A stretch of 64,000 nt of DNA from Aphrocallistes beatrix (lineage: Eukaryota; Porifera; Hexactinellida; Sceptrulophora; Aphrocallistidae), in contig OY725494.1 in the NCBI GenBank assembly GCA_963281255.1, positions 1,191,934 through 1,255,933 on the forward strand. Direction: 5' to 3'. Below, one piece after another: positions 22,090 through 32,988 of the stretch (positions are counted from its first letter, which is position 1; each line of letters opens with the position of its first letter). Made by a program: the position numbers and the translations under genes. The notes below the pieces were generated by a model. It searched no databases, was not told where the DNA came from, and saw only the letters and a list, made by a program, of their open reading frames with translations.

Positions 22090-22676
22090 TCCTCTCTTAA
22101 CATAGCAAGTGACAACTGAATTACACCCTGTCCCTCGTAACAGAGCAAGTAACAACTGAATTACACCCTGTCCCTCACAACAGAGCAAGTAACAACTGAA
22201 TTACACCCTGTCCCTCACAACAGAGCAAGTAACAACTGAATTACACCCTGTCCCTCACAACAGAGCAAGTAACAACTGAAATACACCCTGTCCCTTATAA
22301 CAAAATAAGTGACAACTGAATAACACCCTGTCCCTCACAACAGAGCAAGTAACAACTGAATTACACCCTGTTCCTTATAACAGAACAAGTAACAACTGAA
22401 TTACACCCTGTCCCCCACAACAGAGCAAGTAACAACTGAGTTACACCCTGTCCCTTATAACAGAACAAGTGACAACTAAACTACACCCTGTCCCTTATAA
22501 CAGAACAAGTGACAACTGAATTACACCCTGTCCCTTATAACAGAACAAGTGACAACTGAATTACACCCTGTCCCTTATAACAGAACAAGTGACAACTGAA
22601 TTACACCCTGTCCCTCATAACAGAGCAAGTGACAACTGAATTACACCCTGTCCCTCATAACAGAGCAAGTGACTAG
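22090..22676. repeat. 40-bp minisatellite, about 14-15 copies
   Basis: Unit CAACTGAATTACACCCTGTC plus CCTYAYAACAGARCAAGTRA. Early copies favour CTCACAACAGAGCAAGTAA and later ones TTATAACAGAACAAGTGA. Both array ends abut ACTAGT. It lies between the right palindrome arm and the right inverted repeat and has no counterpart on the left side. Confidence 0.9.
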
Positions 22677-23109
22677 TGCGAATGACTCATATTTGTTGAA
22701 TTGTTAATATTTTTAATTAATTATTGTGCTTGCTAATTAATGTTAACATGAATGAGTATTATATTACCGTTAAAGGATTTTCTCAACTGGTAATCATAAT
22801 CAATACTACTCTCACGCATAACGCATAACGCAATAAGATTAAATAAATCTACAATTTCTTGTCAACCCATGATGTATTATGCTCCCATCAAATTTAGGTT
22901 AACTCAACACTTTGGCTCAGCCAAATATTTGGCTGGGCCAAAGTTGCTTTTAGCCAAGATTTAGCCAAGATTCTAAAATCTTGGCCAGTTTACACTTTGG
23001 TCCATAACATATATACTATAATGTTTATTCTATAATGTTTTCTATAATTTTTTCTAACAAAAAATAAAAATATAATTTAAGAAAATTAATTTGTTTGCCA
23101 TAATTATAT

Positions 23110-23260
23110 CATTCTTACCATTTCTTCTACTGAACAGTCATTAAAGAACGTAAATAGAAGTGTATGCGATTTAGGTTAGCATCGAGCTGTTCTTGGGGAG
23201 TGGATAGGGATGTTTTCGCATGGAAATTCTCATGTAGATGAGGCAGATCAAGAAATTACT
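23110..23260 (-). pseudogene. Linker exon remnant of integrase-OTU copy 2
   Basis: The minus strand reads LPHLHENFHAKTSLSTPQEQ then LDANLNRIHFYLRSLMTV and a GTAAGA-like donor. The placement and HEELDKARNAKGLY-like pattern match exon 5161-5304. Similarity is weak and was judged by eye. Confidence 0.4.
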
Positions 23261-23276
23261 TCATCCATAGCCTACT

Positions 23277-23542
23277 ACATACTTGTATAAGGCCTTACAG
23301 TAACTTGCGGATTTTGGACTAGGGATGCGGTAGAATACGATTGATTAATACATGGCTGCCTTAAATCGTCAACCACGCAGAAATAGAGCATAGGAATATA
23401 TTACCAGCATATATGCATATGGTGTCATAGTACCTAGTATATCCATTGTTATAATTTAGGTTAGTCCTCAGATGATTCCGCAATAGGTTATATTTATGAC
23501 AAATTCAGTGATTTTCAGAGGTTATTTAAGGGCACTAAGTGT
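23277..23542 (+). mobile_element. Fold-back element F3, one arm only
   Basis: Starts ATAGCCTACTACATAC and continues with AGTAACTTGCGGATTTTGGA, then GGGATGCGGTAGAA, matching the outer arms of F1 and F2. It is truncated at 23542 by a TTAA-B fragment. Confidence 0.75.
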
Positions 23543-23546
23543 TTAA

Positions 23547-23640
23547 GGATACCGCCCGCGAAAAATTCTAAGGTTTGGCTTACAGCATATATTAAGAAGA
23601 GAGCTATATAAGATGTTAAGCGTGGACAGGTAGTGCAATT
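23547..23640 (+). mobile_element. TTAA-target repeat B, short fragment (B2)
   Basis: TTAA (23543-23546) then GGATACCGCCCGCGAAAAA and about 90 bp diverged from B3. It ends at the edge of the GC-rich hAT region. Confidence 0.7.
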
Positions 23641-23648
23641 ACAAAATA

Positions 23649-25495
23649 TTGAGGCATGCCGTAGCTGCGTGGATGCAGTGGAAGCAGGACGAGACTAGAA
23701 CAGTGGCGTCGCTCATCTCCAGTGACAACGCTCAGACAATCAAGGAGAATCGTCACTACATAGGCGCTGTCGTAGACGTCGTGTTGCTGTGCTGCAAGCA
23801 GGCCATCGCACTGCGGGGCCATCGCGAGTCTGACGATTGCCAACAAGGGGAACTATCTCGCCATCCTTAACATTGTGGCGAAGTACGATCCCATTGTCGC
23901 TCAAAGACTCACTGACGGTCCACAAAACGCCAAGTACATTCATTACAGTATCCAAGTTGGCGTCATCCACGCAGCTGCCGGCCTAATCAGGGAGACGATC
24001 TCGGCGGAGGCGAAAGACAACTTCTACGCCATAATCGCCAATGAGTCCCGTGACACAGGCCACAAGGAGCAGATGTCCCTGGTTCTTCGCTATGTGACAA
24101 AGGACAACCAGGACAATGGCAGGAACATCATCAAGGAGTCGTTCCTCGGGTTCGCAGCGTGTGGGAGTCTGGATGCCGCGGGTCTCTGTGAGACGCTCCT
24201 CTCCAACCTTCGCGAGTGCGGTTTCGACATTGGAGGATGTGTCGCACAGTGTTTCGACGGAGCTGCAGTAATGAGCGGACGGTGCTCGGGAGTGCAGACG
24301 CGGGTGCGTGAGCTTTGGCCCCAAGGCTATTTACGTTCATTGCTTTGCACATCGCTTAAACCTCATAATCGTCGATGTGGTTCACTCCACTGCCCGCGCT
24401 AACGACCTCTTTACTCTGCTCCAGTTGCTGCACAACTTTCTGACGCAACCCATAGTGCACCAGAAGTATATCGATGCTCAGAAGAACCGCTTTCCAGATG
24501 TCCAACCTCGCGAGGTACCCTCCCTGTCAGACACTCGTTGGGTGTGTCGTTACGATGCATGCGAGACACTCTCTTTAACTCTTCCGTCCGTAATAGACGT
24601 TCTGGATGACCTCGAGGATGCAACCGGAGAGCGTGGTGCCACAGCCCGTGCCCTGCTTGCCCAGCTCGATACATGCTTCGCTATACACTTATGCACATTC
24701 AAGTTTCTGCTGAAGATATGTGCCGACGCAAGTGCGGAGCTCCAAGGCAAGACCGAGACGTTGGAGAAAGCCCTGCGGGCAATCAAGACCATCTGTGCGT
24801 GGTTAGAGAGGCCTCTCACTCCGATGTCCGATGATGTGTGGGATGATATTTATAAAGAGTCCGCGGCAATCGCTGAGGCATCAGATCTTCCCCAGCCCCA
24901 AGTACGCCGAGTCCGTAAAGTCCGCGGTGGTGGTCCTAAGGGAGTGAAGTCATCCGAGGACTACCGGAAGGAGGTGTTCATACCCATGTGTAACCGTACA
25001 CTTGCTGAACTGCAGAAGCGATTTGCATCGGAGGAGAACGAGAACTTGTACACTGGCATCTGTGCGCTAACACCAGGCAGCGAGTCGTTTCTAGAGTTTA
25101 ACAAGTGGAATTTGTGCGAGTTTTACGGTGTGGCCAAGAGTCGTTTTGCGGTGAAGACAGAGATCGACTTGCTGAAGATGACGTTTCAGAATGGTGGCGA
25201 CGACCTCCCCAAGGACTTGATGGAGATGCTCAACTTTGTTGAGCCTCATAAGCGAGTCTTGTGCTCTATGCACAAGGCTCTTCATATCGCTTTGACAATA
25301 CCAGTAAACTCAGCGCAGCCCAAACGCAGCTTCAGCGCCATGAAACGTATAAAAACGTTTCTGAGTTCCACTATGGGCAACAGTCGGCTCTCTGATATTG
25401 GTGTTCTAAACGTAAATGCCCAAATGCTGGATAAACTGGAACGAGGAGCGGTCGTGGCCCGTTTTGCAGAGACGCCCCGCCGCATCCTCCTCTAG
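23649..25495 (+). pseudogene. GC-rich hAT transposase pseudogene (ZMYM1-like type)
   Basis: Blocks include IALRGHRES...GNYLAILNIVAKYDPIV, ESRDTGHKEQMSLVLRYV, FDGAAVMSGRCSGVQTRVRE, AIYVHCFAHRLNLIIVD, SLSDTRWVCRYDA and the C-terminal dimerisation block LTIPVNSAQPKRSFSAMKRI. 24308-25495 is one open segment of 395 residues. Frameshifts near 23845 and 24310 break the upstream part. The region is visibly GC-rich, with GC-ending codons, against strongly AT-rich neighbours, and has few in-frame stops, suggesting recent arrival from a differently composed source. Ends not found. Confidence 0.85.
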
Positions 25496-25619
25496 AACTA
25501 ATAAGATAGTCACGAGTCAGGGTGTTTGTTTGATCGCATCCGATTCGGATAACTTATAAAGTTTATGTGGGTATGAGCGTATGACTAAAATTTATATAAA
25601 AAATGTTGAATAATTACGG

Positions 25620-26486
25620 GAATTTCAAGTGTCTCAGCGAGAAAAGAACCATACAATTTTTCAAATATATGAACATGAGGAAGAGATATATAGTTTGAAC
25701 TCGGAAGATACTTATAACAAGCAGGAGATATCAGATGCGCCTTAATAGCCATGATTTGTGTTATAATATTGTATCGTCGTTTATTCTTGGGGATAAATGT
25801 ATTCTCTAATTAACAGAGGATAAATTGCAAACCCGCTAATTCTGAGATATCACTTTGAAGTTCATTATGATGAAGTAAATCATTGATAATCTCCATAATA
25901 TGCTCTTTGGCTCTGGGTATATGAAATGATTGCTTGGTGTTTTTGGAATTAGAATCGTTTTAAAGCAAGTTCCTGCAAAACAAATTCAATTTGTCGGATG
26001 TCATTAATTGCAGCATATGGAAACGGGAATGTTTTGCAAGAGCGAAGCAAGAGCGAGAGCGAACGTGATGTTATTTTCATCACAAATCCATACAAACCAA
26101 CTATTAGGTAGTGAAATCAAGGTTAACTTATCTTTCAAGTATTTTAGAGATTTGACGATGAACTTCCTTTTCTCCTCACTCTCGGATCTCAAACTAAGCT
26201 ACAGGGTTTGGTTCATCAAATCTTCTTCTTTTTCATTTTATGACAAGCGAGTCTGTTTGGTAGATTTCGTTGCGTAGTAATCTGGACAGCCAGTTAGTAG
26301 ACTTGGAAGAGTACCTTCCTTCAGTATTGGCTTCACACACGGTACTTCAGTGAAAGTACCATCTCCTTTTGGTACTTTGAAAGTGAAGTCTATGTTTTCT
26401 TTCTGGAAATGCTTGATGCATACATAAACAGCCTTGATGTCACCTATATCCTCACGATGTAGAGCACGTGTCCAGGCATTCTCTGC
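25620..26486 (-). pseudogene. THAP/P-like transposon, copy 2 (degenerate)
   Basis: The minus strand at 26280-26486 encodes the C-terminal half of a THAP domain: EEVSWAENAWTRALHREDIG, IKAVYVCIKHFQKENI (Cys and His intact) and DGTFTEVPCVKPILKEG. It is followed by a CPDYYA motif and, at 26004-26192, LTLISLPNSWFVWICDENN, matching copies 1 and 3. 25620-25990 matches the middle region of copy 3 at 45130-45450 with stops. The THAP N-terminus is cut off by the palindrome at 26487. Confidence 0.75.
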
Positions 26487-26624
26487 CCAAGAGACTTCCT
26501 CAATTTAAACATTTAGGGCTTGGGTGTTGTTTTATCCTGAAATTGGCCAACTGACTGATTGATTGGTCCCCCCGGTCAAAACAACACCCAAGCCCTGAAT
26601 GTTTAAATTGAGGAAGTCTCCAAT
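26487..26624. repeat. Small palindrome replacing the THAP N-terminus
   Basis: GAGACTTCCTCAATTTAAAC at about 26487 is mirrored by GTTTAAATTGAGGAAGTCTC ending about 26624. The shared inner arm includes GGGCTTGGGTGTTGTTTT. Arms are about 43 bp around a roughly 45-bp centre. It may be a small fold-back insertion or a rearrangement junction between P-like copy 2 and the integrase fragment. Confidence 0.7.
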
Positions 26625-26629
26625 CATCT

Positions 26630-26870
26630 TGTTAGTAGATTCCCTTGAATCATTTAGAATCGACATCGATTGATGCGGATCATCTATTGGAAGAGAGAAT
26701 TCATCTCCTGGTACTGGATAGGAGATCTTCATATCTCGACTCTCTTCCTCACATCACTTTGAAGGGTGACTGGTCTGACACTCTATGTAGGCCGAATTCA
26801 TGACAAACACCGCATACTTAAGTAAATCGGACCAGTGCTTTCCAGTCCGAGCTCCCATCTTGCTCAATTT
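26630..26870 (-). pseudogene. Integrase core tail fragment
   Basis: The minus strand reads KLSKMGARTGKHWSDLLKYA then VFVMNSAYIECQTSHPSK; a neighbouring frame gives HPFKVM.GRESRYE. This resembles the (N/T)SP(F/K)..MFGRE block after the integrase Glu, as at 5869-6258. Which element it came from cannot be decided. Confidence 0.5.
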
Positions 26871-26913
26871 CCTAGAGAAATTATAATATTATATAATATA
26901 TTTACTGCATACA

Positions 26914-27976
26914 TCTTATATATTAAAATGCTAGGATTTTTTTTGTTGTTTTTGTGTCTGTCCGAATTGATTGAAGAATTGAGAAGTCAAAGATATGTGA
27001 AAATTGGCATGTAGGTGTCAAATGATATGACTACAATTAAGTTCTAAGATCTAAGCGAAATTTTCACATCTCTGCAAAAAAATGGAAAACCATTTTTCGC
27101 ACCTTTTCTATACAAAATAAATGACTACACTATCACAATAGAAATCATTGTACAAGTACGACACTACAATAGATCGTCATTGTTATTAATACTTCAAAGC
27201 CACAACTTATGTTTGATATCTTAAATGTATTATAGCATATGGCAATAAAAAAGATTATCTGCATATTTTCACACCTTTATATACATATTTTCACACCATT
27301 TGATGAATTTTGAAAATAATGCTAGAGACTAGCTTCCAACGAGTAACATGGGTTTTAGGAGTGTAGATTTCGAATATCATATTTTCAGATCTATATGATA
27401 AATTATTCTTTTACTTTTGTTTACATTAGATACATAAAGTAAACAAATCTCAAAAATATGCTAGAAACTTGCTTTAAACGGTTGACATGGGGTTTTTAGG
27501 GGTGTAGATTTCGAATATCATATTTTCAGATCTATATGATAAATTATTTGTTTACTTTTGTTCACATTATGTACATAAAGTAAACAAATCTCAAAAATAT
27601 GCTAGAAACTTGCTTTCAACGATTGACATGGGGTTTTCAGGGGTATTGATTTCGAATATCACATTTTCGAGTAAATTTGTTGATCAATTTGTTTACTTTG
27701 GTTTACAATAGATACATAAAGTAAACAAATTACAAAAATAGGCTAGAGACTAGCTTCCAACGGTTGACATGGGGTTTTTAGTGCTGTAGATTTCGAATAT
27801 TATATTTTCGGATCCATATGATAAATTATTCGTTGACCTTTGTTTACAATATTTGTATAAAGGAAAAGAATTCTCAAAATATGTTAGATTGAGTGACTCC
27901 AGGCGCCCGCAGGGCGACTCTGCGGACACATAGTGTCCGCAAGCCGCGCAGCGCAAGCAAGCGAAGCGTGCTTGTA
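26914..27976 (+). mobile_element. Possible Helitron-like non-autonomous repeat D1
   Basis: The 5' end is TCTTATATATTAAAATGCTA followed by a T-rich run and GTCCGAATTGATTGAAGAAT. The 3' end is a GC-rich hairpin region, CCGCGCAGCGCAAGCAAGCG then AAGCGTGCTTGTA. The same ends bound D2 (62543-63525) but the interiors differ; here the interior is a 140-bp tandem array. Conserved ends without inverted repeats and exchangeable interiors resemble Helitron/Helentron derivatives, but no Rep/helicase is present, so the class is tentative. Confidence 0.5.
27321..27885 (+). repeat. 140-bp tandem repeat, four copies
   Basis: GCTAGARACT begins units at 27321, 27460, 27601 and 27742, each followed by AACGRTTGACATGGGGTTTT-like sequence, GTAGATTTCGAATATCA and AAGTAAACAAAT. 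It lies wholly inside repeat D1. Confidence 0.85.
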
Positions 27977-28101
27977 TATATAAACATTCAAAATTAAACA
28001 GAAAAATACTTGCATAAACTAAATAATATTCCGAATAAAGTTTGTATACATGAATTTTTGCAGTTTATGTGATTACATTTATCTTATAAAGTGATAAAAT
28101 C

Positions 28102-28317
28102 ATACATGCCAACCTGAGTCATGATAAAAGCGGGGCGCATCGTTGAATTTCGTGGGACATGGCGGGACGCAATAGAAAAGTACTATACATAGAGTAAAAA
28201 AAAAGCGGGACATTATGGGGAAATTTCATATAAAAGCGGGACACTCGAGGAAATTAGATCAATAGAAGAGTGAAAAAAGCGGGATGTCCCGCCAAAAATG
28301 GAACAGTTGACAAGTAT
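28102..28317. mobile_element. Short MITE-like repeat E1
   Basis: Begins ATACATGCCAACCTGAGT and ends GTTGACAAGTAT, with GCGGGACA blocks inside. It is about 216 bp and closely related to E2 at 63209-63422. The ends form a 12-bp imperfect inverted repeat. Confidence 0.7.
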
Positions 28318-28494
28318 GGTAAAAATTTACCAGTTTAAGGTGTAATTACTCAATCAAAACAAAAAAGAAAAAATTTAATTAAATGCATACAGTTACTTGG
28401 AAAAAAATTCAATAAAAGGGTTCGACTTTGCCAAAATGCTAGGAATCTAGTGTCAAATACTCTAATTAACTAATAGGATAGTTATATCATTTAA

Positions 28495-29651
28495 GGTTGG
28501 CCTTTCCTATGGGCATTTTGTTTTTTATCAAAAATTTGCCATAGGTCCTTTTTAACCATTTTAGGATAACTAAAGGGGTTCTAAACAATAATTTTGATTT
28601 TTAGAATTTCAATGCTAATATTTCGCCACTTAGAGTCACTTGTACCACCTGGTGTCGCCTAAAAAAGGACACATTTTGTCTCATATCCATAACTTCTTTG
28701 AACCATGTCAGATCATCATTTAATCCTAAATTCGTGCTCAGCACTAAATTTCCAGCAATTTGATATATATATTGGACATATTTGGAGAAATTCCTTAGCT
28801 GCGGGTTCCTAACAACGGCCAGGAATCTGAAAAATTTTCTGGCCGTTGCTATGCACGGACATCCAAAAACTTCTCCAAATATGGTCAATATATATATCAA
28901 ATTGCTGGAAATTTAGTGCTGAGCACGAATTTAGTATTAAAATGATGATCTGACATGGTTCGAAGAAGTTATTGGTCTTGAATTCCGGTGGACACTATCG
29001 AATGTGGTTATTTTTGTGTGGCCAGTCAGCAATGACCATTTTTTCCCACTTCTGATGGAGAAAATTTGATATACCATATTTTGAAGTTAAGTAGTGCTAT
29101 AAGTTGTCGAAAAAGAATATTTGCATGTTATTTAATATTCAAAAACAGTTAAAACTAATGGAAATTGAGTGACGTATATAAATATTTTCTAAATCCTATT
29201 TTCTGTGACTTTTTTTTAAGCAATTATAAAGGTGATAACTTTATGTAAATTCAACATAGGGACGAAAACTTAACGGTTTCTGATAGATCTCGAAGAGTAG
29301 AACATAATGAATAGACAGAAATTTGATAATACAAATAAAAAGAGAATTAAGAAAAAAATAGTGTCAAAATTACTAAAAATAAAATTCCTCGGGTGTTTGG
29401 TGTGAATTTTTAACAAATTTCAAAAATCTTTCTGTTCTTTTGTTAGATCATCGATTTATGAATGAATTTGAAAAGTTTCTAATGGATTGTAAGCATATTG
29501 TTTCTGATTTCTTACTTGTAAAATGACCAAATTTTTTTAAAAAAAATTTTATCTTTAATTATTTCAATTATTAATGCAGTTTTGCAGATAACTCTGCGAT
29601 TCAAATCTGCACGAAAAAGTCAAAAGTTAGCTATTATAGGAAAGGCCAACC
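28495..29651. mobile_element. TTAA-target fold-back element A1
   Basis: Ends GGTTGGCCTTTCCTAT and ATAGGAAAGGCCAACC, flanked by TTAA at 28491-28494 and 29652-29655. An inner palindrome around CCTGGCCGTTGC and CAGCAATTTGATATATATAT dominates the left half. There is no ORF. TTAA targets are used by piggyBac and Kolobok elements; the GG-starting ends fit Kolobok better, but this is inference. Confidence 0.8.
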
Positions 29652-29703
29652 TTAAATTAGAATAGCCTGCGTATTTTATCATTATTATTCTAACATACAA
29701 TTT

Positions 29704-29910
29704 CTAAATCTTGTTGTGAGCTTCTACTAAGCCATTAGCATGAGATAGTAGTGCGGGAACTCTAATTGTCAATTCATAAATCGTTATTGAATTCCTGAAA
29801 TTTCTAAGAAAGGTTGATTTACAGATAAAAGGAAAACATTTTAAATGAAGCATGACTAAATTAGAGCTTCTTACTTTGCTGGTAAATTCTTTACCCTGGT
29901 CTTGCATTAT
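29704..29910 (-). pseudogene. Integrase fragment (Ginger copy 3), second-Asp side
   Basis: The minus strand reads MQDQGKEFTSK with the second catalytic Asp, followed by a GTAAGA donor. An intron follows, then FRNSITIYELTIRVPALLSH and ANGLVEAHNKI, the catalytic-Glu block. It is separated from its upstream part (31046-31530) by element A2, which landed in the TTAA before MQDQG. Confidence 0.7.
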
Positions 29911-29914
29911 TTAA

Positions 29915-31041
29915 GGTTGGCCTTTCCTACAATAGCTAACTTTTGACTTTTTCAACCGATTCATTTAATTTTTTCAGTGCAGATTTGAATCGCAGAGTTA
30001 TCTGCAAAACTGCATTAAAAATTGAGATAATTCAACAGATAAAAATTATCTTTAAAAAATTTGGTCATTTTACAAGGAAGAAATCGGACACAATATGCTT
30101 ACAATCCTTTAGAAACTTTTCAAATTCATTCATAAATCGATAATCTAACTAATGAACAGACAGAAATATCAAAAATTGTTAAAAATTCACACTAAAACAC
30201 CTGAGGAATTTTATTTTTAGTAATTTTGACAGTATTTTTTCCATAATTCTCGAGTTTTCGCCCATATGTTGAATTTACAAAAAGTTATCACCTATATAAT
30301 TCCTGTGAAAAAAGTCCCAGAAAATTGGATTTCGAAAATATTTATATAAGTTCTTCAATTTCCAATAATTTTAACTGCTTTGAAATATTAAATAACATGC
30401 AAATATCCTTATTCGACAACTGATAGCAATACTTAAATTCAAAATATGGTATATCAAAATTTTCACCATCAAAAGTGTGAAAAACTGGTCATCGATGGCT
30501 GGCCACCCAAAAATGACCACATTCGATTGTATCCGCCGGAATCTCAGATCAATAACTCCTTTGAACCATGTCAGATCATCATTTTAATGCTAACTACGCG
30601 CTCAGCACTAGACTTCCAGCAATTTGATATATATATTGACCATATTTGGATAATTTTTTGGATGTCCGTGCATAGCAACGGCCAGGAATTTTTTCACATT
30701 CCTGGACTTAGCTAGGAACCCGCAGCCAAAGAATTTCTCCAAATGTGTCCAATATATATATCAAATTGCTGGAAATTTAGTGCTGAGGACGAATTTAGCA
30801 TTAAAATGATGATCTGACATGGTTCAAAGAAGTTATGGATATGAGACATTTCGGTTCAAAAATGTCTCCTTTTTTGGGTGAGTCCAGGTGGTACAAGTTA
30901 CTCTAAGTGGAGAAATATTAGCATTGAAATTCCTAAAATCGAAATTAATGTTTAGAACCCCTTTAGGGATCTAAAAGTGATTAAAAAGGTCTTTTGGCAA
31001 ATTTTTGTTAAAAAACAAAATATCCATAGGAAAGGCCAACC
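29915..31041. mobile_element. TTAA-target fold-back element A2
   Basis: Same GGTTGGCCTTTCCTA ends as A1, in the opposite internal orientation, flanked by TTAA at 29911-29914 and 31042-31045. It splits an integrase gene. Confidence 0.8.
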
Positions 31042-31045
31042 TTAA

Positions 31046-31530
31046 GGTAATCCAAGCTCAAGATGAATTTTTTAAGGTTCTCGATTACCTCTGCAGTTGT
31101 CTTCGTCCAAGAGCTCGTGGGATTACAAACTTACTAAGATAGCATACTGTTACAATAATATGCTTATAACCATCCTTGCTCGCTTCTATAGATATCAAGA
31201 CCATGCTTATGTGCATCCAAGGGTTGTCAGGAGGTAGAATAGGGTGTAGTTTCCTCTACGGTTGTGCGGGCAGATTAGATCTCTTTTGGCACTCACTGCA
31301 TCATGCACTACATATGTCATTTAATATTAGCCTTATTGTCTCGATTAATAAAATATATAAAAGATTCACATAATCATAAAAGTATTTATACTGTCCAATC
31401 CAACTGCAGCGTTGATTTACTCCCTGAATCGTATTATCCACTCCAGGATGACATCATCATCGTGAATCTGGAACATAATGGAGGAGATTTCATCTTGTTT
31501 AGGAATTTCTAGGTCTCTCTCGGTTCCATT
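31046..31530 (-). pseudogene. Integrase fragment (Ginger copy 3), zinc finger and first-Asp side
   Basis: The minus strand reads SKDGYKHIIVTVCYLSKFVI then PRALGRRQLQ, matching GYKHLLVTTCYLSKFCAVRP of the 2477-8325 element. Further upstream, HDDDVHPGVDNTI resembles the HEGPAHPG.RQKY zinc-finger block. Several stops and frame changes are present. Confidence 0.6.
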
Positions 31531-32985
31531 GATTTCAGATTTCTATAATTAATTAACTCATTCATTATCAAACAACCATACGAAGCGATTCATTAATTTA
31601 AATATGCAAGGTGGACTATTTTATCAGTGTTTACCCTCGAATAATTCTTCCCCCAACGTGGTCTTAAAATTAACATTTGACTGGATATAGACTAGGATCA
31701 ATTTTTTATGTTTAGCGCATGTGAACCAAGCAATATTTTACAAAAAAGATTTAAAGCGTTACTAACTAAACAAACAGATAATATTACCTTGAAAAGTTTC
31801 CCGCGATCTCCAATGAAATAAGTATAAAAGTCCACTTGTCATTGGCACACGCAGAACTTGGCCGCTCTGGAATAAGTGCTATTCGTCAAAAATTCTACGA
31901 TTTCGAGGTATCCTTCGGGGATCCGAAGGATACCTCGAAATCGTTGAATTTTGGATTAATTACACAGAATAGAGTATTTCGATGAAGTAGTGTTATATAT
32001 CTGTCTCTCATAGAATTGCAGTACAATTAGAGTTTTTAATCTCGGATTCTTTTTATAATCCCGGGATTTCCATATTTAAAATCCCGGAATCCCGGGAATC
32101 CCCTGATAAATGATGATAGTTATCTCTCTAGCATTAGTTAAATTTGTTTAATTATGTGATAGTCTGATAGAATGAAAATATAATATAGGGGTAAAAGATG
32201 AATATGAATGAATAATAGTTAAGTTTTTTATATATTAGATTATTACCTTCAATTTTGTTTCTTGTTGATCCTTATTAATGCTAGCTGAGGTTGCAGGTAT
32301 TATTAGTAGCATTTGATATACCTTTTCTAAATGATATCCTCGTTTTCCTGTCTATTCTACAATAGTAAGTTCATAATTCAATATATTGGATAATGATTGT
32401 TGAACTTGTATATCTTCTGGCTTTCTCATTGATGCGTCTATCGCTAATTGTAATCTTTTTGTGAGGGAGATATCATCTATGTCAGATATATTTTCAGATG
32501 TATCAGGTGAGTAAGGTACCATTGAGAATTCAGTAAAAGTTTCGTTCAGATCCTGGTCCCGATCCTACTTTCAAAAAGGATCGTCGATCCGATCTCGATC
32601 CTCAAAAAAAGGAACGCGATCCGGCTCTTTCGATCATGGATCGAAAGATCCTAATGCACTAGCTGCAGGTTGTTCTCCACTCTCCGACTCGAGGGTGATA
32701 TCAAGTTCGGGGATTGCATTGTTTTGGATGCACTCGGGTGCTGATTTCTCCTGTATGGGTAGACTTATAACTTCTCCAGGCCAGTTTTGACAAAGTCAAA
32801 ATTTAATTAGACCGATAAATCAAAAACTGATTCCGATAGACATTTGAAATGTATTATTACCATATACAAACATTATATCAGAATATCCAATTCCACTGTC
32901 AAAAATTTGATATGTCATTATGTGATTGCGCAATAGGCTTTTTTAGAGCGGAAAAATTAAAGTACCTATATTCTTCCAACTCCAT
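31531..32985. other. Non-coding stretch with small palindromic motifs
   Basis: No gene recognised. Visible structures are a perfect hairpin at 31898-31943, clustered CCCGGGATT motifs at about 32055-32102 and clustered GATCC/GGATC motifs at about 32550-32655. The last two resemble eroded ends of short inverted-repeat elements. Confidence 0.5.
31898..31943. repeat. Perfect 21-bp hairpin with 4-base loop
   Basis: CGATTTCGAGGTATCCTTCG plus G pairs with CCGAAGGATACCTCGAAATC plus G around the loop GGAT. No family copy was noticed elsewhere in the window. Confidence 0.85.
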
Positions 32986-32988
32986 CAT

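Larger units (their letters stand above)
17152..23009. mobile_element. Second Ginger-type element (KRBA2-like integrase), internally palindromic
   Basis: Ends read TGTCATGGACCAAAGTG... and ...CACTTTGGTCCATAACA, that is TGT...ACA, flanked by TATA at 17148-17151 and 23010-23013. This is a perfect 4-bp target duplication. The inverted ends extend about 150 bp (to about 17320 and from about 22845). Inside are two inverted copies of an integrase/PHD gene around a 200-N gap, a 386-bp MITE in the right copy and a 40-bp minisatellite. Its target was an intron of integrase-OTU copy 2. Confidence 0.8.
16292..23276 (-). mobile_element. Integrase-OTU (Ginger) element copy 2, split and degenerate
   Basis: OTU sequence (16310-16970), a linker exon (about 17020-17140) and another linker exon (about 23110-23260) lie in the same order and orientation as in the 2477-8325 element. 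They are separated by the 17152-23009 Ginger insertion, which sits in what was an intron. The termini of this copy are not present. Confidence 0.65.

Noticed and set aside
22090-22676. CRISPR-like array
   Set aside because: The 40-bp units are contiguous with no unique spacers, so this is a minisatellite in eukaryotic DNA.
24411-24819. Minus-strand open segments opposite the GC-rich hAT gene
   Set aside because: Expected antisense frames in GC-rich coding DNA; the plus strand has clear hAT motifs.
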